64,000 nucleotides of DNA from Golubevia sp. BC0850. Taxonomy: Eukaryota; Basidiomycota; Exobasidiomycetes; Golubeviales; Golubeviaceae. Location: positions 682,001-746,000 of the forward strand of contig JAAVVG010000005.1 in assembly GCA_012976225.1 (NCBI GenBank). Direction: 5' to 3'. Made by a program: the position numbers and the translations under genes. The notes under the pieces are model-generated. The model was given only the letters and a program-made list of their open reading frames with translations, was not told the origin of the DNA and ran no database searches. Below are positions 23,071-34,088 of the stretch, in pieces. Positions within the stretch are counted from its first letter, which is position 1. The number at the start of each line of letters is the position of its first letter.

Positions 23071-26000
23071 CTAGAGGGACTCTTCACCCTCAAATCCCAT
23101 TGCTCCCCAAAGATACAACATCTTCCAACCATTCTCTTCTGAAACCTTTTTAATCCCATCTTTAACATTGTTAAGAGCCGAAGCGACCAATCTGAGCGTT
23201 GGAGCAATGTTATTACTCTGAATCAAAGTTGAAGAATTAGAAGAAGCTTTGGAAGCAGAGGCAGCAGTACTTGTAGATCTAGATCTTAAAACCTGTCCAT
23301 GAACATTCAGTATGGACTTCAACCAAATCAAATGGAATTCCAAATGAGGAGAAGAGATAATCCCGTTATTCCTCTTCTTCAACTTATCTAGAGATTTTTC
23401 AGTGACATGAGAAGTAGTTTGAGATTGGCCATTAGTTACCAATCTTTTGGAGATCAATCGTAAAAGTGTAATTGAATAATTGATAGGTAATAAACCAGTG
23501 ATTAATTCAATATCATCAACGTCAGTCTCTTCATAACATTCCATTAGAAGTTGTTTTTCATCTTCTCCTTCTCCTAATCTAATAGCTCCAACTATTGCTA
23601 CTAGACTTTCACCTTTCTTACTTGCTTTTCTCACATTTTCGGGAGTTAAATCTATATCTAATTCTAGAGGATCAAAAGAATTGTTGGTGGAAGATAAACC
23701 ACCGTTAGAATCTAAAGAGTAAACCAATAATCCACTTGTAGTTGCAGCAGAGAAAGATCTACCGGTAGGAGAGAACCTAATACACTTAGTAAGAGAGATT
23801 GGTAAAGTTTTCCTCTTTGACATGTCACCTGATTGTGCGCCTGGAAGAGTCTTGTCAATTCTTTCTTGAGCTGTAAGTTCGAGTTCATTCTCATCATGAT
23901 TTAAAGAGCTGACTGGACCAGCTTCTGTGAGTTTTCTAGAATCCAATTTGTCCCTGATTCCATCCAAATCTTCATCTTGAGAAACCAAGAATTTCTTGAG
24001 AAGGACTTTCTCTCTAACATCATATAAGCAGATGAAGTTTGAATTTCCAGCTGCCAGAACACAGTTTCCATCGGCAGAATAAACGATACTTCTAAAGTTT
24101 GCAGAATTGACGGTCGAGTTTCTAGTGATCTTGTCATCTTGTTTCCTACCTCCAGAGATATCTAATCTGCACTGAATGACTCCAGTTTGAGTTAAAGTCT
24201 CGATGTCGAAGAAACTCAAGTTGCCATCTAAAGTAGCAACTGCAATCTCCTTTCCATCTGGTCTAATCGTTAAACTTAACCCATCGGAAGATAGCCCTAT
24301 CGGTTCAGTATTTGCAGATCGTCTAAATGTCTCCCAGATTCGAATTGACTTGTCCCAAGAACAAGAAATCAAAGTTCCATTTCCATTCGGAGAGAATTTC
24401 AAACTTGAAATCGGACCAGTATGACCGTTTAAAATCTCAATAATCTTCCCACTTCTGACTTCCCACATATAAATTTCAAAAGAATCATTCCCACCTCCAA
24501 CTAAAATTTCACCTGAAGGTTCTATAGCTAAACTAGAAAATTGAACACTTTTAGGAGCGGAGAAAGTTCTAAAATTTCGAAATCGGATTAAATCATAAGC
24601 TCTAATAGTTCCATCTAAAGAAGCTGAAAATAAAACTTGATTTGAAGAGAATTCTAATGCTGTGATGGTCGAAGAATGATCTTCAAAAGTTGCAATACAA
24701 AATCCAGACGACATATCCCATAATTTAATTTTTGAATCATCTCCACCTGTAGCACCTAGACTTCCATCTGAATTATACGCGAAACAATTCATTCCATGTG
24801 AAGATGAATGTGATTGTTGTTTCAAAATGTAACTTTCAGATCTCCATTCCCACACTAAAAGTTGACCAGAGTTTGAACAACCAAAAGATAACCATTCACC
24901 AGATTCATCAAATGAAACAGTGTTAATACTTTCATTAGAAATACTTAAAGTATGAATTGGATTTGCTAAATCTTCTAGCGAATATAATGAAAAGATACCC
25001 GATGAGAATCCAACGCATAAAAGCGATGTCGAAGCATGTAAAGTTGAACATACAACTCTAGTTCCAGTTTGATTGAAATAATTTCGACTTTTTAATCCCC
25101 ATCGTGTTGTTGCTATGCTTTGGAATTCCGTCTTCTTCTTTTGTTCATCGATTTCCATTGGTTCTTCTTCTTCTTCCGAATCATCTTGATCTACTTCCTC
25201 CTCGTCTTCTTCTTTGCCTTCCCAAACAAAGCAAGCTCCATCTTTGCTGACTGTGTAGATTGTCTTTTCATCTTGACTCCAATAGGCTGCTATCACTGGA
25301 GACCGATGTCCAGAAAAGGTTTTCGGTCGGAACTTTCCGTTTCTTGATCCTTTCTTCGAAGAAGAAACTGGCTCTGGGTTCAATGAGTATAGCCGGCAAG
25401 TCATGTCTTTGGAAGTAGAGCAGAAGAATCTGAAAAAGAGAGGGAGAGATGGGAAGTTGGAGGTGGGTCAGCTCTACTCGACGATGTGCTTCCACGCTTG
25501 ACCAGACGCTCCTCTGCTCTGTCTCTCGAAGTTTCCAGAGCTCTATCTTTTAGTGATGAGCTTAGAGTCGTTGTGGTTGCTACCTAAGACAGATCCACCA
25601 CCTCCTTTCCATCTCAAAGCAGACGGAGCTCTCTCTTTCTCTCTTGCCTGCAACTCGTTGCCTTCTTGATGAAGTCAATTTTTCTTGAACATCGATTGAC
25701 CCTGACTTGGGCCTTGGATCGGCTTCTCCATCTCTTCTTCAGCTGTTGATCTCTTTCTTCTCTCTCTGGCCAACTCTCTTCTTCCTCTTCCTGTCCGATC
25801 ATTGTGCCATGTTATGCTGTTTGACTCACCTTCCATCTTTACTCCAATTGATGCTTAAAGCTTCATCGTTATGACCAGTATACTGTCTATGAAGAATCCA
25901 AGGTTGAAAATCTCTCTTTACACTATCTGGAGTTTTCCAAACCTGAATTGAATTTCCATGAGTTACAGCCAAATATTTCCCATCGTTTGAGAATTTAGCA

Positions 26001-26326
26001 TCTCTTAAAGGTTGTTTGAAGTTGATTCTAGAGATTGAAATACCAGATTTCAAGTTAATCAATTGAGCTCTGCCATTTGAATCCGAGAGTAAAATCAAGT
26101 GAGGAGAAGATGGTACAGTTGCAATTCTTGCTATGGCTGAAGGTAATTCATGTGAAAGAGTTGAGACTGATTGGTCTAATAAAGAAAATATTGATAACCG
26201 ATTTCCTATTGGAGATAACAAATAAGAAGAAGAAGTGGAAGAAGTTGAGGGATTTGAGGAGAATAAAATGTTACCTTGAGAGTAGGATTGTCCTAAAAGA
26301 TGTGAGAATTGGAAAGATGACTTCAT
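23071..26326 (-). CDS. PWP2: PWP2 (UTP1), WD40 subunit of the UtpB complex
   Basis: Model complement(join(23071..25429, 25830..26326)), 951 residues. Pwp2 is a tandem WD40 protein of UtpB, which with U3 snoRNP builds the small-subunit processome on nascent 35S pre-rRNA in the nucleolus. The N-terminus is diagnostic (MKSSFQFSHLLGQSYSQGN, LLSPIGNRLSIF). The join at SKDGR/FFCSTSKDMTCRLYSL restores a WD repeat. Others follow (FSGHRSPVIAAYWSQDEKTI, YNSDGSLGATGGDDSKIKLW, LKFSPNGNGTLISCSWDKSI) and then the helical C-terminal domain (CIRFSPTGRSFSAATTSGLL, LVAIVGAIRLGEGEDE). An acidic insert (EEDEEEVDQDDSEEEEE) sits after the third blade. The 400-base intron is long for this window. UTP13, a partner in the same complex, lies about 21 kb to the right. 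Confidence 0.95.
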
Positions 26327-26535
26327 CTTGAACCGAAATCTGAGTGTTTACAAGTCAACTGTTTCAATTCTAGTTGCTCGCTGCTCTTCTTAGGCAACTT
26401 GGGATGATGGTTGGCAGTTGGGAATGGAGAAGGTCGACCGACTTCCTTCTCAAATTCAAAAATTTTGGCGGGTTTTCTCATGATCAACCGCGTTTGCCCA
26501 CGTCTTCGTTTGTTTTGTATCACTCAAAGAGAAGA

Positions 26536-27021
26536 AGAACCTCACGAGGTGGATTTCAAGATCTTCGAATCTTTGTTAAGTAATTGCAGTCAGAAGCTTG
26601 AATGCTTTTCTCTCAGCGCTATGATCTTAACTTCTACTCCTGAAATTTCAACTCCTTTAGTCTTTCCAAAGATCAACACGCTTGACATTAATCCTTTGCT
26701 ATTCGCTCTCATTCTCTCCTTAAAGCTTTACATCTTACTGTTGAAACCTTTTTCAATATAGAAGAAGTCGATAAGAGAAACATTGTTAGGTCTATGAAGA
26801 AAGGTAGTGAATCTTTGACTGGAGTTTCGATCCAAGACAAGGACAAAATTGGAACCGTCGAACAGCTTGGAACCGTCGAACAGCATCAAGAAGAAATTGA
26901 GCATCTTCATGTTTTCGGAACTCTCGAGCTATCTAAACTACCTCCTTTTGTTTTGACACTTCGACGGAGATCAAGTGAGAGGTTCTCTGAGAGAAGGATG
27001 GCAATCGAGCCTTCCATTTGA
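26536..27021 (+). pseudogene. Degenerate leucine-rich (LRR-like) gene fragment
   Basis: One frame reads VDFKIFESLLSNCSQKLECF and FPKINTLDINPLL, with regular Leu spacing. Near 26710-26740 the readable frame changes: HSLLKALHLTVETFFNIEEV continues in a different frame to the stop at 27019-27021. Both halves look coding, so a frameshift in a leucine-rich, F-box/LRR-like gene is likely. Clear similarity to copies A-D is not evident, so it may be a separate family. There is no plausible start. Confidence 0.35.
26849..26884 (+). repeat. 18-bp perfect tandem duplication
   Basis: TTGGAACCGTCGAACAGC occurs twice head to tail inside the LRR-like fragment, adding six in-frame codons (Gly-Thr-Val-Glu-Gln plus Leu/His). 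It looks like a recent slippage duplication. Confidence 0.9.
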
Positions 27022-27366
27022 CAAGCGAGTCCGATGAGCGAAAGCTAGTACGCTTCCAGTCCCTGCGATTGTGGTTCCTTTGAACAAGTGAGAAAGCGAA
27101 CCATGCTTTCTGCCAGGAAGATCGTATTGGGTTGGGCAATGGGCTCATCCAAGTACGAAAAGTGGGGGGGGCGAGGAGGTGGCGGGTGGCGACTCAAAAA
27201 GGTGCCCCTTGTGAGACAGTTCGACGGTTTCACTGCCTGTCTTCACGTTCTTTTAGGGTAAGATAATCGAAACACTTCAGAAAGAGGCCTTGGATGTTTA
27301 CTAACTACAAGAGATGGGAGCTGATTGGGAAGAGAAGAGTGGAAAACAAAATCAAAAATGGAAAGT
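27022..27366. other. Intergenic region
   Basis: About 345 bases between the LRR-like fragment and the small secreted-protein gene. It contains a G-rich patch (GTGGGGGGGGCGAGGAGGTG, near 27163-27182). No gene seen. Confidence 0.4.
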
Positions 27367-28110
27367 TCATTCATCTGAGACTGGGCCAGGGAAATCCAAG
27401 AATGCGAAATCTTTGCTTCCGTTGTAGTATTGACTTTGACCTTCTCCTGAAACCAGCTTCATAGCGTGATGGTTGACCTCACTTCTCTGAAAGTGGGTAG
27501 GATGTTGATGTTGGCCAAGACCAACTCTGCTCGAAGTGAAAACGATGCTGTCTTGGTTAAGTTGGAAGGTGTGTTGAAGCTGCGAATTCGATTCATCATA
27601 CTGGCAAGGGGCAGAAACCATAACACCTTCTTCTTCTACAGAGCCTGTCTTTGTTTGAATGCAGTTGGCCTCATTATCAACTGGTTTGACAATTCCCCAA
27701 TTTCCATCAACTGTGGTAATATCCATATAGGTGCTTGTACATCTGTAGAAGTTGAATTTGGTAGCGTCATCTGCAGTAAAAGCTAGAATAGAGAAGAAGA
27801 AGAAGAAGAAGAAAATCAGAATTGGTTTTACTTGGCAGCTAAGAGTTGGAAAGGTCTACTCACCGGAACCATCGTCTTTTGTAGAAATCAACACTTTGGA
27901 TTTGACCCCATTGTGGTTGGTAGTAACTGTGTTCTCGAGACCATAGAAAGTGGTTGTTCGAGTGCTGTAACCAGTTTGGACGGTGGCAGAGATGGTGGAA
28001 GTCCTGTATGGTTCAGCTTCACACTTGATCTGTCCAGGATAGGCTGGAGCAGCGGATGCGAAACCCAAAGCTAGAGAGAAGATTGAGAACGAAGTGAGGT
28101 AGTTTTGCAT
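27367..28110 (-). CDS. Small secreted protein, unknown function
   Basis: Model complement(join(27367..27770, 27864..28110)), 216 residues. The N-terminus is a clear signal peptide (MQNYLTSFSIFSLALGFASA, cleavage likely before APAYPG). The mature protein has four Cys (in IKCEAEP, FYRCTST, ANCIQTK, APCQYDE), which could form two disulphides, many Thr/Ser, and Asp/Gly/Asn-rich turns. No transmembrane segment or known domain. The splice closes in frame (GSGD/DATKFNFYRC). It may be a cell-wall or effector-like protein, but that is only inferred from size and secretion. Confidence 0.72.
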
Positions 28111-29510
28111 CTTGAGTTTCTGTGTCTGTTGAGGTGAGGTCTGAAGATTGAGTGAAGTGTAATGTAGAGATTTGAAGTTGATGGGGAGACAGAAGATGTT
28201 CAGAACCTCCTGAATTTATATCTTTTTCTGAAATCGACCTCCACCAGAAGAAGAATTGAGACCGTCCTCATCGTCTTCTATTTTCCGCTGATGACAAGCA
28301 CTCCCGACGACTGCGCGAGTATGAAGAAACCGTGACCGAGCTCGGAGAGAAAATCCCGCCGGTCCCTGGTGAACGTTGCAGGAATCCGGATGTCGGATCT
28401 ATATGTACCTTCCTGACTCCTGAGGGCCTGAGGACTCGAGAAGGTTGAAGTTTTGAGAAGTTGAGATGTTGGGCCTTGGGAGGCGGGAGGACTTGAGATC
28501 GAAGGCACTGTAAGCATGAGAGTATGAGATGAAAGGTGACGAGTTCTTGGCCTCGGAACTCTCTGGACATTTCTTGTTGCATGACTGAAGTTCGAGGTGG
28601 GTGAGGATGACCGGTTGCTGGCTAGTGGCTGTGGAGAAGTTAGAAAGAGAGAGATGTCTTCCGCTTCCAGAAAGTCAATTACTACGGGTACACAACTACG
28701 CAGTCTTTCAAATTATCAAGAGTAAATCATACGTTCCCAGACGAACTCTTCGGTCTTTCCTCCAAAATCCAAAGAGCAATCAACGATCGTCTGAGCTCCA
28801 CTAACACTTTCAGGGGATTCGGTTCTAGTGAGTAGTGAAGCTGTTGAGGTTAGTCGAGCAGAAGCCTGAAGAGAAGGATAAGAACTGACAGAGCGCAGGA
28901 TTTTCAGAGTGAGATGAGAAACAAGGTAGCCTTCGTTGACTACTTTTTTGGTTGAGGTTGGTCAATCAACGAGATGGTAAGTCAAAGCTTGTTCTCCGGA
29001 ATCTTCGATCTACAGTCACTTCTCTGATGCACACAATTCTACTTCTCGATTTCCGTTCACTATCCTGGGGATTTGGAGGACCTGGATTCGAATCTTTCTG
29101 GAGCAAAGCTGACAAGTTGGAGGCGTGGTCATTGTAACTTCTAGCCACACAATTGAACCTCGTCTTTTCCGAAACTTGGTTGGAAAATCTTTGATTTCGC
29201 TGGAAACAGAGCAAAAAAAAGAAAAAAAAAAAAAAAAAAAGAGAAGAGAGAAGCCGTCAAAATGAGACAAAGCTTCTGAGCTTTCACAAGAGACCTCAAG
29301 CCCGTACATTTGACGTTTGACGTCTCTTTTTTTTTCAAAGGTCTGGGATTCATCTCTCGAAATGGGATTTCAGAAAAGAGATCAGGGGTTCGAATTTGAA
29401 GACATTTACAAAGTCGAGTCTTCCCCCTAGCTGCCTCTTCGGTCAGAGTTCACTATCGAGGAAAGGGAGAGATCCATGGAACAGTTGAAAGACAGTTCTC
29501 TCCTTTTGAT
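28111..29510. other. Gene-poor 1.4-kb intergenic region
   Basis: Between the secreted-protein promoter and the 3' end of family copy A. ORFs on both strands are short, overlapping and without similarity. A homopurine run (29213-29240) is the only clear feature. A string resembling a tRNA T-loop (GGTTCGAATTT, near 29384) does not sit in a foldable tRNA. Confidence 0.4.
29213..29240 (+). repeat. Poly(A) simple repeat
   Basis: Eight A, one G and nineteen A in a row. It is downstream of family copy A on the opposite strand (poly-T in that gene's sense), so it is not that copy's poly(A) tail. Confidence 0.9.
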
Positions 29511-31035
29511 TCATCGCCAACTGGATGGAACGGAAGTAGAAAGAGAGGGAAAGTCAGATGACTCCCATGCGCCAAAGGCAGCGCGAAAAGAGCATGTTCA
29601 AGTCCTACTTACCAGTCTCTCCTACCTCCAAACTCCTCAGCTTGACTTTTCAGCTCTTGACCCTCTCGTTTGTTCCCTGTTCGGTAAAATTCTGTTTGAA
29701 AGTATATCTGAAAGAAGCCTCTCTTCTTCGAAGTCGGAATCCCTAGGGTGAGATTCATCGAACCTGTAGATTGGAAGATGAAAAATCTCGACGCTTGACA
29801 GCGAGGAACCTAGCTTTCCTGTCTTCATCTCCTGAAGCGTAAGACGATCCAGACTCGAATTCTCTAGGTTTGTAAAGATTGAGAAGACCGTCTTGCTGGC
29901 CAGCGGAGGATAGAGGATAGAGGTGGATGAAGCGAAGGTGTTCGATTGAAGAATGAGACCTGGAAAGACTCGAGAGACATTCCGTTCTGACTTCTGCCAC
30001 TGATATTCCTCCTGAGGTAGTATCGGCATCTCCGTTGAATATCTCCAGCGAGTCGAGAGCCTGAGTAGCCTTAAGGAAGTGATAAACCGCTGTCAACTCT
30101 AGATTCCCTCCCACTAACTCCTTGCTCCACTTTCTCCCTAACCATCCTCTATCATTAAAAGAACCAGAACCCCAGATAAACGTTGATCTCAAGGCAAGCT
30201 GCTTGACTTTCGATAAACCTTGGAAAGTTTCGGAATACTCCAGAAGAAAATTATAACCTTCCAGCGTTAAAATGAAATCGAGAGAGGCTTGACGTAGATG
30301 GTTGCAGAAGACCAGGATCCAAATAACGGTTTGAGCGCTCATAGAATCATCTACATCCTCAGAGCTGACAAGGAATAGTCTTTTCAAAGAGTGCGTCAGG
30401 AAATGGAAGGGAACCCCTTTCTGCTCCGTGAGAGGGAGGCGGAAGATGCCGCCGCTTAGGTTTAGAGTCTGGAGGTTCCGGCAGTTCTCAAGTACAAATA
30501 CAAGAATGATCCTTTCTGCTTCGCTCTGAGTAATTCTCCGTCCAATAGCGATCTCGAGTTGTTCCCAGAGCTCTTCAAAGGAAGCACCATCCTCTAACGA
30601 ATTATCTTCTGGAGATGGAATGGAACTGAGGTCCTTGACAAAAAGACCTTTTGAAGCATCATTCTCCAGGAGACCGTAGACGGAATGAATGTTGATCAGC
30701 GAGAGAGTGACAGTTTGAAGAAGATGAGGAAGCCAACGATTGTAACCGGACTTGAAGCTCCTTGCCAGAGCAGCGGGGGCCCGATCTCTTGACCTGATGG
30801 AAGGCAGAAACAAATAGCAAAGCAAAGATCATAAGACTCAGCAAGATAGACACAATGAACAGCCGAAGACGAGAGCTCACCTTCTTTTTTCCTGTCTCTT
30901 TTCTCTCCACTCTGGCCCAACCTCTTCTTCCTCCGCCCAATTCCTGATTTCTTCGACGATCGGAGGAATGGCGCCATCTAAGAGAGAATCTAGCGTCGTT
31001 GGCTCCTTTTTAGATACGATGATTCCTTGATCCAT
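29511..31035 (-). pseudogene. F-box/LRR-like family, copy A (decayed 3' end)
   Basis: Best-preserved member. Exon 30881..31035 starts at ATG 31035 (MDQGIIVSKKEPTT, then AIPPIVEEIRNWAEEEE) and joins exon 29755..30793 (RSRDRAPAALARSFKSGYNR), giving a 397-residue open frame. Leucine-rich units are visible (CRNLQTLNLSGGIFRLPL, FLTHSLKRLFLVSS, LVFCNHLRQASLDF, VKQLALRSTF). Near 29910-29930 the conserved frame jumps: LSSVEIFHLPIYRFDES, matching copy B, is read in another frame, and the last shared exons (29613 downward, ending TGG CGA TGA at 29511) are damaged. The N-terminus could be F-box-like, but I see no full F-box. It may still make a shortened protein. Bases 30097-30489 are identical to part of copy B. 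Confidence 0.6.
30097..30489 (-). repeat. 393-bp identical tract, arm 1
   Basis: Line-by-line comparison with 40522-40914 (opposite strand) shows no mismatch over 393 bases. The first difference (T against A, Leu/Met codon) is at 30096/40915, after which 19 more bases match before the copies diverge. Confidence 0.95.
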
Positions 31036-31950
31036 GACGACAGAAAGGTGATCTGAAAAGATGGAACCTCAAATCTCAAATTTGGTCGGAAGGAGATGGA
31101 ACCAAAAGGAGTAAGCTGGATAGGATGAAGTCAGAATACGTCAAAGTTCTGAAATTCGTTTCCGAGATGAAGCTTCACGAGGGTTCTTGACTTCTTTGTA
31201 AGAAAGCAAGAGAGCAATGAAGCCAATTCCTTGCGATGAGTCAATGCAAAGCCTCGTCGAAAGGTAATCTGATGGTACTGATCCAAATTTGAACGTAGAA
31301 CAAGCCAGAGAAATGAAGAGAGAATGAGTAAGAGCATTCGACGAAGCAGGGAAGCAGGCAATCTCTGACGAACCAGAGATGCTGCGATGTACACGGATGG
31401 TGTAATTTCGTCTGTTTTCTATCTGTAGAAACGACAACTTCGTTCCTTTCAAGCGGTGTGATCGAAGTGAGATGTTTAGATTGACTGCTTCTGCAGATCC
31501 TTATTTTTATTCAATCCCTCTCACTTCTAGTACTTTTTTTTTTCTTTTTTTTTTGGTTTCCCGTAAATTGTTCGAAACCAAACTTCTAAAAGTAAGAATC
31601 GAAATTCAAAACGCCTCTACATCGTCTGGAATCTTCAAGCTCCGAAGGGACAGAAGTGGCTAAATTGAGCTGCGAAACAACCCTACATCTCCAACTACTC
31701 CTGACAGAAGAAAAGAGGAGGTCTGAGTTTTGAGTCTTCTTCTATAGCGTTTGAGCAGAATCGATCTTGAGCGGATGAGCCAACTAATCTCTCCTCACCT
31801 TCGAGTGAAGACTTTGTTTCGTTGCTGGCACATTTCTCATTCCGTCCCCATGTACCAGATGTCTGCAAGAGTATGGAGCGCTAATAAAAGATGTCTCACT
31901 CTCAAAAGCAGTCAACTTCGTTTCATTTCATAGCATGACACTTTCAAATC
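31036..31950. other. Intergenic region with a possible LRR scrap
   Basis: No intact gene. On the minus strand 31131-31220 reads SRTLVKLHLGNEFQNF before a stop, which looks like one leucine-rich repeat, perhaps debris of the same family. T-runs interrupted by one C lie at about 31534-31554. Confidence 0.3.
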
Positions 31951-33982
31951 TCAATCAAAAGGAATTCTCCTAACATTTCCCATTCCCATTCCCGTTCCCA
32001 CTGCCATTCCAACTCCCTTTTCTCCACCAATTTTCAAACCCTCTTTTCCCTTCTCCATAGCAGCAGCAGCAAAAGCAGAAGGAATAGGAATTCCACAACA
32101 ATCTCCCCAACCAGCTGCCTGACCTTCACCTTTAGCACCATGTCCTTTAGGTCCATGAATATGTCCATGTTCATCCTCTTCACCTCCTAAACTATCTTCC
32201 AATTCTCCGTCTTTAACTTCTGGGAAAGGTAAAATAGAACCAAAGAAGATATGTTGAGCGATTGGAAGTTTGATCATCACTTCAGCACGATACATTTTAA
32301 TCATTCCTTCATTTACTTTTGACCAAGATTTGACTGATGAAATGTCATCTAACATTGGAGAATGCCAACGTAGAGAGGCGGTTTTGATCTGCAGAAGAAA
32401 AGGAGGGAGAGAGAACCAAGAGTTAAGAGGGGAAATTAGAGAAGAAGGAGGGAAGTTCGAGAATTCATCAAAAGGGAAGGACTTGACTTACTGAATTGAT
32501 AAACCTAATGCAAGCAAAATACATATAATCAGGAGAGAATTCTTCCATAATCTCTTCGTCGTGGATGGATTTTGGTCTTAAATGCTTGTGATCTTCAAAG
32601 GAGAGACAAATCAGGATCAGTACACATTTCCAAACTTTCAGCCCAAGAAAGCTTTCAAAGCAGAAAGTAGAACGAATCGACTCACCTTTCAACTGGCCAC
32701 TACCCCAAAGAAAAGGCAAGAAATGATAATCATCCAATCCCCAAACTCCATGACTTCCAGCTGGTTCTAACCAATAAGTACTTTGAATTTCTCTCATCAC
32801 TGAAATGTAAGACCAGAAAACTTTGAGCACTATGGCTTGGGAATCGGTCTTTAGGTTTAGGATTCCTAGCTTTGTTAAGGAGAGACTTGGAAGTGAGAAA
32901 GAAGGTCAGAAGGTGAAAGGGAGGGTAAGTGATGTGAAAAGAATGATACGATTTGGGAGAAGACATGACATGGGGAGATTGAATCAATACTCACAGCCAA
33001 CAAATGAAATTCAATTCCATCCCACTACCATAATCAATTCTCTTTTCATTTCCCCATGATTCTTGAAAATAGATTTGGATTTCTTGAATGGCTGTTGCAG
33101 AGATTTCGATTTCATCTTCTCCATCTCCAATTGTTTCCCCCTCTCCATTCTTTTCTTCATCCGCTTGGACTGTCTCTTTTTTGTTTCCTTTTAACTCCTT
33201 TAACCCATCAAGAGATTGATGGAATTCATTCAAGTTCTCCTTGATTTTCTGATAGAGAGTTCTGAAAGCTGGATTCCCAAAACGAGAAGAAGAGCCCTGT
33301 TCAGCTGGAGTTGAAGTCACTAGAGATGAGATTTTGGTGAGGATGTTTAGGATTTGTCGGACTGGCTGAGAGTTGGGAGAGAAGGAGATGGGAATGGGGT
33401 TAGGAAGATTGGAGAGGACAGGGAACCCTCGTTGGTCTCTTTTTAACGCCCCACTAAGATGAAGATGAATATAATTAAACTAATGATTCCCAATTCAATG
33501 ACTAGCTGACACCATCTCGAGGGGATCGCAAGCATGCTCAGCTCTGTTCGCCACCCTCTCCCCCCCTAGAGTTCAACCTCCCAGACCAACCCGATTCTCC
33601 ATTGTTACTCTCATGATTGTGAACTGACCTGACTAATGTGAATCTTTTCATCCCTCAACTTCTTTCCAACAACTGCTTGATTACAAGTTTGAATGAAACA
33701 TAGAATTTCCTGAAAGGTAGATGATTCTTTGAATCTTTCCAAATGAGCTTGTGAAAGGATTCTCTTTTTCGGAAGCTGGAAAGCTTTGGTAAAATCAAAT
33801 GGAGCGATGGTATGGCTCGCTAAGTTTGAAGTGGAAGTGGAAGCAGTTGAAGATGGAGGGTTAGGGATAGCTGAAGTTGTGGGAGTAGACGTTGAAGTTG
33901 GCTGCTTTGATTCACGTAACTTATTCGTTAAAATATCCTTTGTAGCTTCATTGGTTTTCGAGATTGAAATAGTTTCACTCAT
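31951..33982 (-). CDS. PP2A phosphatase activator (PTPA; Rrd1/Rrd2 peptidyl-prolyl isomerase)
   Basis: Model complement(join(31951..32388, 32492..32592, 32686..32885, 32995..33365, 33629..33982)), 487 residues. PTPA activates and reshapes PP2A catalytic subunits and has prolyl-isomerase activity. Landmarks: [48 protein letters not shown], whose splice to LSLTKLGIL gives the expected helix; [16 protein letters not shown]; the signature [35 protein letters not shown]; and [18 protein letters not shown]. An acidic Glu/Asp/Gly insert ([16 protein letters not shown]) and a Gly-rich C-terminal tail are extra. Fungi carry two paralogues and I cannot say which this is. It is divergent from PRO2 with only 106 bases between start codons. 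Confidence 0.93.
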
Positions 33983-34088
33983 CTTTACTGTTTGAGAGTA
34001 AAGAGCGAAAAGTGAATCGAGTTAAGAAGCAACTCAATACTCAATAACCTGGAACCTTCCCAATCACCAGCACCAACGAATCTTCTCA
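33983..34088. promoter_or_regulatory. 106-bp bidirectional promoter, PTPA and PRO2
   Basis: The start codons of two outward-facing genes are 106 bases apart, so both core promoters and 5' leaders overlap here. No TATA element is obvious. Regulation is likely shared; this is inferred from spacing only. Confidence 0.6.

Noticed and set aside
29213-29240. Poly(A) run as the tail of a retrocopied gene
   Set aside because: The adjacent family copy is on the other strand, retains introns, and the run is poly-T in its sense.
29340-29400. Possible tRNA (GGTTCGAATT string)
   Set aside because: No matching acceptor, D and anticodon stems can be drawn around it.
32831-32841. PTPA exon beginning at the AG before VLKVFWSYI
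   Set aside because: The phase does not match the previous exon; an AG at 32886-32887 gives the right phase and adds LSLTKLGIL, expected from the family.
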